Part shown: positions 47,774 through 56,827 of the stretch, piece by piece
Layout of the letters: each line of letters begins with the position of its first letter
Numbering within the stretch: position 1 is the stretch's first letter
Position numbers and translations under genes: made by a program
Notes under the pieces: model-generated
The model's input: the letters and a program-made list of their open reading frames with translations, nothing else
What the model was told of the DNA's origin: nothing
Databases searched by the model: none
Assembly: GCF_000020525.1 (NCBI RefSeq)
Contig: NC_011026.1
Coordinates: 1,346,001-1,410,000 of the forward strand
Source of the DNA: Chloroherpeton thalassium ATCC 35110
GTDB taxonomy: Bacteria > Bacteroidota > Chlorobiia > Chlorobiales > Chloroherpetonaceae
Length of the DNA: 64,000 nucleotides
Reading direction: 5' to 3'

Positions 47774-48892
47774 ATGCGGATCTCCACTTCAATTGACCAA
47801 GACATCTGGCACGACCTTAAAGACGCTGGCTCATACGAATGGTGGTATTTCGATGCAAAAGATGAAGACCAAAATTGTTCATTCGTGGCCGTTTGGTATT
47901 CCGGTTTTGCTTTCTCCCCTTATTATATCAATCGCTACAATCAGTGGAAAGCAAACGGCTCGAACGGAAAAGGCTTTCCAAATCCGTTGGAGCACGCCGC
48001 GTTTAGCTTCAATTTTTATCAAAATGGCAATGAAGTGATCAATTTCATTAAGGAAGGCGGTTCTCACTTATTTGAAAGTTCTACCGAAAAGCCTTATGCC
48101 AAATTTGAGAAAAATGAATTTTTCTATGACGAAACACATCGGTGCTATGTACTAAAGCTCGATTTTGAAATGCCTTCTCGGAAAAAATCGGTGAAGGCTG
48201 AAGTTCGTTTTCGTGTTTGTCCGATTCAAATCGATCGGAATATAGCCGCGTATTCTGCCGGAGAAAGCAGCCATTCGTGGGTATTGGTGGCGCCGAGAAC
48301 GGAGGTTTTCGGGCAATTTGAAATTTACGATGGGCTTAAAAATCGTATGGCACGCGTGGCGTTCAAAGGAAAAGGCTACCACGATCACAACTACGGTTCT
48401 ATTCCAATTAACACAGATATTGAAAATTGGTATTGGGGACGCGCGCACTCGCACGACATTGACTTGGTTTACTATATCATTTCTTATAAACATCAAATTC
48501 ACGCACCGTTTATTTTTTTAATGGCGATCGATAAGGAAGAAGTGCTGGTTCTTGAAAATCGCTTGCAATTTTCCGAGTCGCAAAGCGAGCAGAATTTTTT
48601 TGTGCCTCGTTATAGCAAAACGCTTTCGCTTTCAAATCAGGAGTTGCAATTCACGGTGCAGCATCAAAACGGTTTAGAGATTGGGCCATTTTATTTGCGC
48701 TTCGAATCCACTTTTCAATTAGTTCTTCAAGGCAAGCCCCCAATTGAGCTTCGCGGCATCTCCGAATTTTTGCATCCTGATAAGGTCGATTCTGGCGTGA
48801 TCCGACATTTGATAAAAAGCAAAATTTGGCGCGAAGACAACTACTCAGTGATGTACACACTCTATAATTTCTTTAATCGGATGCTGGAGTAA
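47774..48892 (+). CDS. crtC: Carotenoid 1,2-hydratase (CrtC family)
   Basis: CrtC adds water across the 1,2 double bond of an acyclic carotenoid end. In green sulfur bacteria this prepares chlorobactene/gamma-carotene for glucosylation. The family features are visible: YEWWYFDA at 21-28, KGYHDHNYGS at about 200-209 and the WYWGRAHSHD segment at 219-228. The length is 372 residues. The next gene, 44 bp on, is a small glycosyltransferase-like protein. That fits a hydroxylation-then-glycosylation order, though the substrate of the second gene is unproven. Confidence 0.85.
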   Translation: MRISTSIDQDIWHDLKDAGSYEWWYFDAKDEDQNCSFVAVWYSGFAFSPYYINRYNQWKANGSNGKGFPNPLEHAAFSFNFYQNGNEVINFIKEGGSHLFESSTEKPYAKFEKNEFFYDETHRCYVLKLDFEMPSRKKSVKAEVRFRVCPIQIDRNIAAYSAGESSHSWVLVAPRTEVFGQFEIYDGLKNRMARVAFKGKGYHDHNYGSIPINTDIENWYWGRAHSHDIDLVYYIISYKHQIHAPFIFLMAIDKEEVLVLENRLQFSESQSEQNFFVPRYSKTLSLSNQELQFTVQHQNGLEIGPFYLRFESTFQLVLQGKPPIELRGISEFLHPDKVDSGVIRHLIKSKIWREDNYSVMYTLYNFFNRMLE

Positions 48893-48936
48893 AATTTTTG
48901 CATGCGTGCGTAGCCGCGTTTAAAAAAACAAAACTC

Positions 48937-49608
48937 ATGCAAGTGCGAGCTGTTATTTTGTTTTTCAAGTATCCAGAGCCAGGAAAGGTGAAAACGCGGC
49001 TTTGCAAAAAGTTCACTCCCGCGAGCGTGGCGAAGCTTTATGAAATGTTCATTTACGATACGTGTTGCAAGCTCTCGCAAATGCAAAACACCGATATTTT
49101 CGCATTTGCTGCAAATGAATCGGAGCAGGAAAGCGCAGTACAAGCGTTTTTCGCGAAAAAAAAGATTCCCATTTTGATGCAAGTCGGCGAAGGACTTGGC
49201 GAGAGAATGTCCAATGCGTTTCAGATGTTATTTGAAAAAGCCTATCGCCAAGTGGTGATTTTGGGTACAGATTCGCCTGATTTGCCGCTGGCCTACATAG
49301 AAAGTGCGTTCGGGTTTCTTGGTTTGGCGCAGCCCGGAATTTGCGTGGCGCCAAGTGAAGATGGCGGTTATTATTTGCTCGGCATGAACGCATTTTTTCC
49401 AACACTCTTTCAAGAAATCACTTACAGCACCAGCCAAGTTTATATAGACACGCTCAAAAAAGCCTTGCAACTTCCGGCAAGTTTTGCGGCGCTTCGCCGT
49501 TGGTACGATATAGATGAGCCTGAAGATTTGGCGCGCTTGAAAAAAAATGCCTCCTCGCCGTTGCTTTCCCACACAAAAATGGCACTTGAAAAATTGCAGC
49601 CTGCTTAA
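48937..49608 (+). CDS. DUF2064/TIGR04282-type glycosyltransferase
   Basis: The protein belongs to the small nucleotide-sugar-transferase-like family with AVILFFKYPEPGKVKTRLCKKF at the N-terminus. It also has VVILGTDSPDLPLAYIESAF and PSEDGGYYLLGM, the donor- and metal-binding parts of a GT-A fold. ATG 48937 is preferred over an in-frame TTG at 48898, because it puts the nucleotide-binding strand right at the start as in relatives. The length from that start is 223 residues. It follows crtC closely and is convergent with the spermidine synthase gene. Confidence 0.85.
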   Translation: MQVRAVILFFKYPEPGKVKTRLCKKFTPASVAKLYEMFIYDTCCKLSQMQNTDIFAFAANESEQESAVQAFFAKKKIPILMQVGEGLGERMSNAFQMLFEKAYRQVVILGTDSPDLPLAYIESAFGFLGLAQPGICVAPSEDGGYYLLGMNAFFPTLFQEITYSTSQVYIDTLKKALQLPASFAALRRWYDIDEPEDLARLKKNASSPLLSHTKMALEKLQPA

Positions 49609-49626
49609 AAAGCGTTTCCCTTACGG

Positions 49627-51225
49627 TTAGTAAATTTCCCAACCGAAATTTCGGTAGTAATGAAAGACCGCAAAGTTTGTCTCGTCAGTAGGTTCGATTT
49701 CCTCGTAATCGTCGTAGGTTTCTTTTCCAAAGTTCAACATGCTGAGCATGGCATCGTGATTTAAAAAACGGGTGTCGAGCGAATCAAACTCAAGTGAACT
49801 AAGCGTTTGCTTAATTTTCGCTCGGCTTAGCGAATCCAAATTTACGCCAAGCACCCAGCCCCATTCGCCCATGGTCGGCACATGGTTATGATAACCAAGC
49901 GCAGGCAGTCCGGCGGCTTCAACCGATTTTTGAATCGATAAAAAGGCTTTTCGCGCAAAGCTCGGACTGGTGGCCTGCGTAACCATCGTGCCGCCTTTCG
50001 CCAAATGTTTTTTCACCAACTCATAAAATTCTTTGGAATAAAGCCGCGCTAAATCCACACTTTTCGGGTCGGGCAAATCGACGAGAACGACATCATAAAT
50101 CATCGGGGCGCTCATCAAAAACGTATAAGCGTCTTGATTGATAACCGTTAGTTTTTCGCTTTCAAGCGAAGCGTGGTTGAGTGTGGAAAATATCGGATGG
50201 GTTTTGGCAAGTTCGGTCATTTGCGGGTCAATGTCGACGAGCGTGATGGTTTCAACATCAGGGTATTTCAAAATTTCGCGCAATGCCAATCCGTCGCCGC
50301 CGCCTAAAATCAAAATATGTCGCCGCGAGACAGATGCGCGCATCGCCGGATGCACGAGCGGCTCGTGGTAGCGTTCCTCGTCGTAGCTGCTGAATTGCTC
50401 ATTGTTGTTCAAATAAAGCCAATAATAACCGCGCCATTCGGTCACAACGATTTTCTGATAAACGGTTTGCTCCTCATAAACGACGCGGTCTTGGTAGCGC
50501 TGCTGTTCGCCAAAAAGTACAATCGGTTTGGCGAGGAAAAACAGTGCCACGAGGAAAATAGCGCTGCCGATCGCTCCGCCAAAAAGTGCCTGCTTGAAAT
50601 GAACCGATTCCCGAAATTCGAAAAAAAGCATGGCCGCGATAAGAAAATTCAGCGAACCCAAAACGATCGGCGTGTAGGTTAATCCCAAATGTGGCAATGC
50701 AAAAAACGCGAAGAAAATCCCGCCAAAGAGTGCCCCGAAATAATCTTTCTCCATCACCGAACTGATGTTGATGCGAAGTTCTTCAAAGCGGTCGTTCAGG
50801 CGCGTGGCAAGCGGCAATTCCATGCCGATGAGAAAACCGATGACGAAGGCCGTTGGGTAAATGACAAAAGCGGCCTGCCGAATGTAAGCCGTTAGGAAAT
50901 AGGCCGTCGTAGCGCTTAAGGCAACCAGCAACGAAAGCAAGAGCTCGGTTAAGATAAACATATCCAGCACGCGGCTTTCGCCAGTGAACTTGCTTTGCCT
51001 GCTCCCGACGCCCATTGCAAATAGCATCACGGAAATCGTGAGCGTCCATTGTACCACCGCGTTTCCTATCAAATAAGTGGCCAGCGTCGCCATGATATAT
51101 TCGGCGACAATTCCCGATAGGCCGGTTGCAAAAATGCTGAGCTTTAAGACAAGGCTTTTATTTTTTTTTTCGGTGGGGGAAAATGGCGTGTCGGGCGCGT
51201 TTTGGCGTTCGGGCGAGTGTTCCAT
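49627..51225 (-). CDS. speE: Membrane-anchored spermidine synthase-like protein
   Basis: The N-terminal half is a set of transmembrane helices. The C-terminal half is a Rossmann methyltransferase-like aminopropyltransferase domain with ILGGGDGLALREILKYPDVETITLVDIDPQMTELAK, the DVVLVDLPDPKSVDLARLYS motif and TQATSPSFARKAF. Such fusions are annotated as polyamine aminopropyltransferases. Relatives may act on other small amines. ATG 51225 is chosen over TTG 51261, which would overlap DUF350. It is the last gene of a four-gene leftward cluster. Confidence 0.88.
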   Translation of the reverse strand: MEHSPERQNAPDTPFSPTEKKNKSLVLKLSIFATGLSGIVAEYIMATLATYLIGNAVVQWTLTISVMLFAMGVGSRQSKFTGESRVLDMFILTELLLSLLVALSATTAYFLTAYIRQAAFVIYPTAFVIGFLIGMELPLATRLNDRFEELRINISSVMEKDYFGALFGGIFFAFFALPHLGLTYTPIVLGSLNFLIAAMLFFEFRESVHFKQALFGGAIGSAIFLVALFFLAKPIVLFGEQQRYQDRVVYEEQTVYQKIVVTEWRGYYWLYLNNNEQFSSYDEERYHEPLVHPAMRASVSRRHILILGGGDGLALREILKYPDVETITLVDIDPQMTELAKTHPIFSTLNHASLESEKLTVINQDAYTFLMSAPMIYDVVLVDLPDPKSVDLARLYSKEFYELVKKHLAKGGTMVTQATSPSFARKAFLSIQKSVEAAGLPALGYHNHVPTMGEWGWVLGVNLDSLSRAKIKQTLSSLEFDSLDTRFLNHDAMLSMLNFGKETYDDYEEIEPTDETNFAVFHYYRNFGWEIY

Positions 51226-51248
51226 ATAAAACTTGTGGTGTTTGGGAA

Positions 51249-52097
51249 TTATAAAACCCAACCAATCAAAAGTGAGGCAGAAATAAACGACACGGCCTCA
51301 ACCGCGCCCAGACCGATGTTCGGCTCTTCTTGCCCGACAAATTCTTTCGTGATGTCTGCACCGGGCAGCATCACTTTGGCAATTGTAAATCGCACAATCG
51401 GCAGCAGCAAAAGCCCGAGCAGCACATCGGCGCCAAAGCGGCTGAGATTGTCGTACCAAGAAATGAAATCGCCTGCAGACCCGACGCGAATAATGTTGCC
51501 GAGCGCGACCAGCACGCCCGCAAATGCAACGCCGACGGCCACATTGTCTTTTTCTATTTCGTCGTGAATGTCGAACGGAACAATCAAGTTGTATAAAATC
51601 CCGCCGAGGATGAGCGTCACTTGTCCGAGCGCCCAAAACACAAGCGCCGTGATCAAATCGCCGCCTTGACCGGAAACTGCGCCCGACACGTTCATTCCAA
51701 CGGCCACATAGCTTGCGGCTTCCACAATCCCCGTGCCCGAATTTCGGTCAACAATAATTTCCTTGACGTTATCGAATTTATAAAGAATCAGTTTGTCGTT
51801 GATGACGATGGAGAGATTCAGCAAGACGATGGACACAATGCCATAAAAGAAAATGTCGATCAGGTCTTCAACCAAGCCGTTCGACGGCCCGAAAATCACG
51901 CCGCCGATGGCAAACACAAGCCCAAAAAAATAACCTGAAAGCGTTAGGGCAAAGGCCAAATTATCTTGCTCTAAAAGTTCGTGGCGGACATCGAATTTGC
52001 TTTTATTGACCAGCGAATAAACGGCCTTTCCAAGCAAAAAGACCAAAAATGCGGCAATAAGATAAATCGCGGTGGTTATGAAGTCTTGAAAAATCAT
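51249..52097 (-). CDS. DUF350 membrane protein (YjfL-like), duplicated domain
   Basis: This hydrophobic 282-residue protein has about eight membrane segments arranged as two similar halves, as in the DUF350 family: AIYLIAAFLVFLLGKAVY and the later LGQVTLILGGILYNLIVPFD. Its function is unknown. The neighbours (membrane spermidine synthase downstream, lipoprotein and DUF4178 protein upstream) form a recurring set around polyamine metabolism. Its stop is 23 bp from the preferred speE start. Confidence 0.85.
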   Translation of the reverse strand: MIFQDFITTAIYLIAAFLVFLLGKAVYSLVNKSKFDVRHELLEQDNLAFALTLSGYFFGLVFAIGGVIFGPSNGLVEDLIDIFFYGIVSIVLLNLSIVINDKLILYKFDNVKEIIVDRNSGTGIVEAASYVAVGMNVSGAVSGQGGDLITALVFWALGQVTLILGGILYNLIVPFDIHDEIEKDNVAVGVAFAGVLVALGNIIRVGSAGDFISWYDNLSRFGADVLLGLLLLPIVRFTIAKVMLPGADITKEFVGQEEPNIGLGAVEAVSFISASLLIGWVL

Positions 52098-52238
52098 CGT
52101 CTTTTTCTGAAAGATTGGTTAAGAAAATCAGCATAATCTTTGGGCATTTAAAAACGCATGTTTTGCTTTTTCAAAAGGGCAAAAACACGCTGAATAAAAA
52201 ACTTCTTTGTATTTCTGCGCGAAACTTGGGGGCGAGCT

Positions 52239-52982
52239 TTATTTGCCGAAACTGCCCGAACTGCGGCTTCGGAACGTGCTTTGCGTGCCACGGCTAACGC
52301 GGCTTTTAAATTTGCTTAAAAAGCTCGAACGCTGCTCTTGCTGCTGTGCTTTTTTCCGCTCGAAAAAGCTTGGTGCAGCCTGTTGGGTTTTCGAACCGAA
52401 TGTGCCGTATTGGCGAGGCGAGCCGAAAAATGGCTGAGAACTACGCCGATAGCTACGGTAGTCGTCGTAATCATTTCGGGAAATAAGGCTTCCAATTAAG
52501 CCAAACGCGTCTCGCATCATGGCATATTTGCCATAAAATTCCCAAAATGAAGTGCCATCTGAGTTTTGCCGCCACTGTCCGTACTGGGGATTACCAATGT
52601 ATTGATAACCAGGTGGAAATTTGTCCTCGCTCACTTTGCCATCACGGGTTTTTGACGCGAGCGTCATACCCAAGTAGTTTTGATTTTCTTTATAAAAATC
52701 TTCGGGGACTTCTTGCCAGCCGGTTTGCGAGGAAAGGTAGACTAAGCTATCCGCATTTTGAGCGTCGGGTTCGGCATAAATTAACTTGTAATTATGAAAA
52801 TACTTGGGGAAGATCGCGCCGTCCTGTTTCATATCTTGTAGGACGATCGTGTATTCGGGATACTGGTTCAATTCAGATTTTAGCCGGTCGAGCGGGGTGC
52901 TTGAGCCGCATCCCGACATGCTGATGGCCGCGCCAACAACAACCAATAGAAAAAAAATCAGGTAATATCGAAATAGGTTCAC
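52239..52982 (-). CDS. Putative lipoprotein of the polyamine cluster
   Basis: The N-terminus is a lipoprotein signal with lipobox MSGC (Cys at about 25) after a hydrophobic stretch. The start is GTG. The middle region contains LPYEY-like aromatic segments (PPGYQYIGNPQYGQW). The C-terminal third is Ser/Arg/Gly/Gln-rich with repeated RSS and FGS, which looks disordered. The general layout recalls DUF1190 (YgiB/YjfM) lipoproteins that sit beside DUF350 genes, but I see no decisive motif. It probably lies at the cell envelope. Confidence 0.7.
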   Translation of the reverse strand: MNLFRYYLIFFLLVVVGAAISMSGCGSSTPLDRLKSELNQYPEYTIVLQDMKQDGAIFPKYFHNYKLIYAEPDAQNADSLVYLSSQTGWQEVPEDFYKENQNYLGMTLASKTRDGKVSEDKFPPGYQYIGNPQYGQWRQNSDGTSFWEFYGKYAMMRDAFGLIGSLISRNDYDDYRSYRRSSQPFFGSPRQYGTFGSKTQQAAPSFFERKKAQQQEQRSSFLSKFKSRVSRGTQSTFRSRSSGSFGK

Positions 52983-53012
52983 AATAAGTAGCGTTTTTAT
53001 TTCGTGAAACAG

Positions 53013-53567
53013 TTAAGAGCTTTTTGTTTGACCTGGTAAAATGTTCGAAAACTGATACTCTTCTACGAAAATCCCTTCAACCGCGTCAAATTCTGATTCG
53101 CCCCATTGCTCAATCGTTATAAAGCCTTTGTCATCGGCGTCTACAAATGTCCAGAAAATGAACTCAATGCCTCGACCCAAACCACCTTTATACATAAAGC
53201 CAGCGCCGGATTCGTCCATGTAATATTTATTTTCTTTCACAGTGATTTGCTCCGGTGGGTCGTCATTTTCCATGATGTATTTTTTAATACCACCATCGAT
53301 GGCGCCAATAGGCAGTTTTTTGCAAACGCTCCAAAACACATCGTCGTCTTCTTCTCGCTCAAGATATATTTTTTCTCGTCCCGAAGTAAGCTCCCATTCA
53401 TGGCTCACATGGCCATCGATGTTGTACTTGTTATAATCGCTCACCACCCAAGTTTTCATGTCGTAGTCCAGGATATAGCCAACCTTGAGTTTTGAAAGGA
53501 CTAAATCTTTTAGCGGATCGAAACTCTCTTCTGAGTCTTTCTTTTTAAAGAAGAAGTTGAACGGCAT
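53013..53567 (-). CDS. DUF4178 domain protein
   Basis: The 184-residue protein matches the DUF4178 pattern: LKVGYILDYDMKTWVVSDYNKYNIDGHVSHEWELTSG, then LEREEDDDVFWSV and the aromatic VEEYQFSN near the C-terminus. The domain is a small beta-rich fold of unknown function, often next to DUF350 and aminopropyltransferase genes. It is the first gene of the leftward cluster, 30 bp before the lipoprotein gene. It has no signal peptide and is likely cytoplasmic. Confidence 0.75.
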   Translation of the reverse strand: MPFNFFFKKKDSEESFDPLKDLVLSKLKVGYILDYDMKTWVVSDYNKYNIDGHVSHEWELTSGREKIYLEREEDDDVFWSVCKKLPIGAIDGGIKKYIMENDDPPEQITVKENKYYMDESGAGFMYKGGLGRGIEFIFWTFVDADDKGFITIEQWGESEFDAVEGIFVEEYQFSNILPGQTKSS

Positions 53568-53748
53568 CTATGTTTTTCGTTTTATTCAGAGAAATTTTCT
53601 GCTCCTTGTTACTGCTAAAATGCAATGCAGGTTTCATGAGGCTTGCCCCACAGCTCTGTGAAACTAATATTTTCTTTATATTCGGCAAAAGCGCAAAACC
53701 CGAAATCACCAATGCCTTTAGCAATCATAAAATTGAAAAATTTTTATC

Positions 53749-54171
53749 ATGCCACAACCATCAGAGAAAAGTATTCAGAAAATCAGGAAATTTATTGAGC
53801 ATTATTGCGAAAAAGCCGGGATGCAAACCCATGAAGATAGCTCTATCACTGATAGCATTGTCGTTGGACTTGCGGCGAACTTAGAAGAGCTTGGAAGGCC
53901 GCTTTGTCCATGTCGGTTTTATCCTGATAAAAAAGAGGAACTCAAACATCGTACTTGGGTTTGTGCCTGCGACGACATGCAAATTTATAAATATTGTCAC
54001 TGTATGCTTTTTGTGACGCCAGAAGGACTGCCCGTTACCGAATATTTACCAGAGGATCATGAAGGACGAAAAACCTACGGCTTGATAAAAGATCCCACAC
54101 CCGATAAAGGCCGCTCGCTTCGGGCTCATGCTGAAGCACGAGAAAAAGAACGCCAAGAAAGACATTCCTAA
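53749..54171 (+). CDS. ftrB: Ferredoxin:thioredoxin reductase, catalytic subunit
   Basis: This subunit holds a [4Fe-4S] cluster next to a redox disulfide and passes electrons from ferredoxin to thioredoxin. All six essential Cys are present in the family spacing: CPC at 53-55, 16 residues to CAC at 72-74, and 8 residues to CHC at 83-85. The middle motif is CAC, where the usual form is CPC. The length is 140 residues. The variable subunit is not next to it. A terminator follows, shared with the convergent cutA. Confidence 0.93.
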   Translation: MPQPSEKSIQKIRKFIEHYCEKAGMQTHEDSSITDSIVVGLAANLEELGRPLCPCRFYPDKKEELKHRTWVCACDDMQIYKYCHCMLFVTPEGLPVTEYLPEDHEGRKTYGLIKDPTPDKGRSLRAHAEAREKERQERHS

Positions 54172-54177
54172 AAAACG

Positions 54178-54210
54178 AAAGGCTGCCTAAAACAACAAGC
54201 AGCCTTTTCT
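54178..54210 (+). terminator. Terminator between ftrB and cutA
   Basis: AAAGGCTGC (54178-54186) pairs with GCAGCCTTT (54199-54207). T-rich DNA follows on the plus strand and A-rich DNA precedes it, so it can act in both directions. It overlaps the cutA stop region by a few bases. Confidence 0.85.
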
Positions 54211-54538
54211 ATTCTTCAGCGTCACCGCCTTGCGTAACATCGTTGAGCCAATTCAAATACGCGTTTAGGCCAGCATGAATGGGCAGTTGAATAATTTCCG
54301 GCACATCGTAGCGATGATTTTCCACAATGCAAGCTTCAAGCTGTGGATAAAGCACCGTTCGCGTTTTGAGCATCAATTTAATTTCAGAAACATTGCAAAT
54401 CTTGCCATCCCATTCATAAAAGCTCTGAATTTCGCTAAGTTGCACACAGGCGGCCAGCTTTTTTTCTAAAATTTTGGCCGCCAACGCCTCAGCTTCTTCT
54501 TTTTTAGCACAAGTGGTAATGACTACACAGTAGCGCAT
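54209..54538 (-). CDS. cutA: Divalent-cation tolerance protein CutA
   Basis: CutA is a small trimeric protein related to PII, linked to copper tolerance. Family segments are CVVITTCAKKEEAEALAAKILEKKLAACVQLS, FYEWDGKICNVSEIKLMLKTR and VENHRYDVPEIIQLPI. The length is 109 residues. It lies downstream of the arsenic/redox operon, 34 bp after the CxxC protein, and may be part of that transcript. Confidence 0.95.
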   Translation of the reverse strand: MRYCVVITTCAKKEEAEALAAKILEKKLAACVQLSEIQSFYEWDGKICNVSEIKLMLKTRTVLYPQLEACIVENHRYDVPEIIQLPIHAGLNAYLNWLNDVTQGGDAEE

Positions 54539-54572
54539 GTGCTGATTTTATTGGTTAGAAAAAGTTGTAAGG

Positions 54573-54821
54573 CTATGCTGAATTTTCTTGGCTAAACCAT
54601 TTTTCTAAAATCGCCTTTGTGGGCAGCTTCCCACTGAGCATAATTTTTCCATTAATGATCAGCGTTGGCGTTTGCAGCACGCCATAGGCGCTAATTTTTT
54701 TCTCATCCGTGATACTTTCAACGGTGGCCTCGACGCCTTTTTCTAAGACGACTTCGCGGCACAGCTCGGCCAAACGATAACAAGTTGGGCAGCCTAATCC
54801 AAGCACTTCGATATTTAGCAT
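54573..54821 (-). CDS. Small thioredoxin-fold protein (CPTC)
   Basis: An 82-residue thioredoxin-like protein with redox motif CPTC at about 11-14, followed by LQTPTLIINGKIMLSGKLPT, the cis-Pro region. It is like the redox-active disulfide protein 2 family (archaeal-type mini-thioredoxins). Its ATG lies inside the end of arsC in another frame (7-base overlap), so it is translationally coupled. It may reduce ArsC or the permease partner. Confidence 0.85.
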   Translation of the reverse strand: MLNIEVLGLGCPTCYRLAELCREVVLEKGVEATVESITDEKKISAYGVLQTPTLIINGKIMLSGKLPTKAILEKWFSQENSA

Positions 54822-55258
54822 GATTGCGTTCCCACATCAAGAGTTGTTTGATAAAATTTCTTGAACTGCGCGAAAATTTCATCACGAACCCGCCGAAACT
54901 CGTTTGTAATTTCTGATTCAGTGCCTTGAAATGTGGCTGGATCATCAAACCCAATATGATAGCGCGATTGAACGCAGCCGGTAAAAATTGGGCAAGTTTC
55001 TTTTGCGTGGCTACAAACGGTAACAACTGCGTCAAACGGTTGATCGATAAACGCTGAGACCGATGTAGGTTTCGCGGCGCGAATATCAATACCAATTTCT
55101 TGCATCACCTCAACGGCCTTTGGATGAACGCTTTCTGACGGTTCAGTTCCGGCTGAAAAAACATCAAGCTCTGGCGCAAACGATTTCAAGATGGCTTCTG
55201 CCATTTGGCTCCGGCATGAATTTCCCGTGCATAAAATCAAAACTGATTTTCGTTTCAT
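54815..55258 (-). CDS. arsC: Arsenate reductase, low-molecular-weight phosphatase type
   Basis: This arsenate reductase uses thioredoxin, as in Staphylococcus pI258 ArsC. The active loop CTGNSCRSQMAEA carries the nucleophilic Cys near residue 10. The second and third redox Cys fit TVCSHAKETCP at about 80-90. The length is 147 residues. Genes for two CxxC thioredoxin-fold proteins and a permease flank it in the same direction, so reductant and exporter are encoded together. Confidence 0.92.
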   Translation of the reverse strand: MKRKSVLILCTGNSCRSQMAEAILKSFAPELDVFSAGTEPSESVHPKAVEVMQEIGIDIRAAKPTSVSAFIDQPFDAVVTVCSHAKETCPIFTGCVQSRYHIGFDDPATFQGTESEITNEFRRVRDEIFAQFKKFYQTTLDVGTQSC

Positions 55259-55422
55259 AATTCAATAAATACCATTTTGTACGAAAATAGAACTGAAGAA
55301 ATTCAATTCAGATCACATCTGCTGAATTCCAGAGCTTTTGCTTGTTCTAATGTTTGCTTTTCCCAAAAATCCTGAAATCTTTTAGTAAAAAAGTAAAGAC
55401 TTTGAAGTCCACTTAAGTGATT

Positions 55423-56493
55423 TTATAAAAGAAGATTAAACACGTATCCCACAGTTAGAATGCCCGCTGTGACAATGCTGACAAAAACGGCGATTAACTT
55501 TGGTTTTAGAACCTTTCGTAGGATAATCATTTCCGGCGCGGAAAGGGCGATTACGCTCATCATGAACGCCATTGCGGTTCCAAGCGCAACGCCTTTTCCA
55601 AGTAGTGCTTGAATGATGGGAAAAATTCCAGCGGCGTTCGAATACAGCGGAACACCAAGTAAAATGGCTATTGGCACAGACCACCAGGTGCTTTTTCCCA
55701 TAAGCGATGCCATAAAGTCTTGTGGCACATAGCCGTGAATTCCCGCGCCAAGTCCAACGCCAAGAATAATGTAGAGCCAAACTTTGCCGACAATTTCGCG
55801 CACATGGGCAAACCCCGATTGGAGGCGCTCCGACCATGAAATGGCTTTTTGTTCACTTGCCGCTGCGTGATGTCTCATGTTGTTGTTCAGCATGGACTGA
55901 ACCCATTCCTCCAAATCGTATTCCATGTTCAAACTTCCGATCACAATGCCAGCAACAATGGCGATGCTTAAACCCATGGCAAGGTAAAGGCCTGCTACAT
56001 TCCAGCCGAACATGCCAAATAGTAGCGCCAAGGCAATTTCGTTTACCATTGGCGCTGCGATCAGAAAGGAAAACGTGACACCAAGCGGCACGCCCGCTTG
56101 CAAAAATCCGATAAAAAGCGGCACCGCCGAGCAAGAACAAAACGGTGTCACAATGCCAAGCCCTGCTGCCATGAAGTTGCCAAGTCCTGCTTTGCGTCCT
56201 GAAAGCAAGGCTCTTGTGCGTTCCGGCGAAACAAAGGTTTGAATCACGCCCATTGCAAAAACAACCACCACCAGAAGCATCAGTACTTTTGGAATTTCAT
56301 AGACAAAAAAATGGAGAGACTCTCCAAAATGCGTGTCGCGGCTCAGCCCAATTTGCTGCAAAAATATGTCAGCAAATTTTTCAAGATGGAGGTAAATCGC
56401 AACAATCAGGAATAAAATAAGCGTCATTCCCGGAAACCAAATCATCGTATTGCGCGCGTTTGTTTTTGGTGGATGGATGTTTTTGCGGTTCAT
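55423..56493 (-). CDS. Permease of the ArsP/DUF318 family
   Basis: The 356-residue protein is almost wholly hydrophobic with about eight membrane segments. The signature GIVTPFCSCSAVPLFIGFLQAGVPLGVTFSFLIAAPMVNEIAL is that of the ArsP-type permeases, which export methylated or aromatic arsenicals in some bacteria. Two Cys in FCSCS sit in a conserved membrane loop. Location in an arsR-arsC operon supports arsenic export, but no classical Acr3 or ArsB gene is seen here. Confidence 0.87.
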   Translation of the reverse strand: MNRKNIHPPKTNARNTMIWFPGMTLILFLIVAIYLHLEKFADIFLQQIGLSRDTHFGESLHFFVYEIPKVLMLLVVVVFAMGVIQTFVSPERTRALLSGRKAGLGNFMAAGLGIVTPFCSCSAVPLFIGFLQAGVPLGVTFSFLIAAPMVNEIALALLFGMFGWNVAGLYLAMGLSIAIVAGIVIGSLNMEYDLEEWVQSMLNNNMRHHAAASEQKAISWSERLQSGFAHVREIVGKVWLYIILGVGLGAGIHGYVPQDFMASLMGKSTWWSVPIAILLGVPLYSNAAGIFPIIQALLGKGVALGTAMAFMMSVIALSAPEMIILRKVLKPKLIAVFVSIVTAGILTVGYVFNLLL

Positions 56494-56510
56494 GTTTGTC
56501 AGGTTGAGGA

Positions 56511-56744
56511 TTAAGCCAGCGCCGCCAAAATTTCTTGTTTATTGGGCACTTTCCCTGCGATTTTCACAACTTCATCTACCACAATGGCTGGCGTCATCAT
56601 CACAGGGTAGGACATGATTTGCTGAATATCTTCCACTTTCGTGACGGTTGCCTCGATGTGCTCAGCGGCAATGACTTCTTTTACTGCAGCTTCAACTTGG
56701 GCACATTTTGCACAGCCGCTTCCCAATATTTTAATGGTTTTCAT
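56511..56744 (-). CDS. Small thioredoxin-fold protein (CAKC)
   Basis: From ATG 56744 this is a 77-residue mini-thioredoxin with redox motif CAKC at about 10-13 and MMTPAIVVDEVVKIAGKVP as the cis-Pro region. A longer frame starting at 56840 would overlap arsR and add an unlikely sequence. Such proteins commonly sit beside DUF318 permeases. Its target is unknown, but delivery of reducing power to the permease is a reasonable guess. Confidence 0.85.
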   Translation of the reverse strand: MKTIKILGSGCAKCAQVEAAVKEVIAAEHIEATVTKVEDIQQIMSYPVMMTPAIVVDEVVKIAGKVPNKQEILAALA

Positions 56745-56827
56745 AAGGATTGGTTTTTGTTTGATTACGGATTTGATGTAACTATGTTTATATTTTGCAA
56801 AATAACGAAATGTTTGATCAAAAAAAA

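Noticed and set aside
49228-49572. 114-codon minus-strand frame in the glycosyltransferase gene
   Set aside because: Antisense to a conserved GT-A-type protein, without a start site or family wording.
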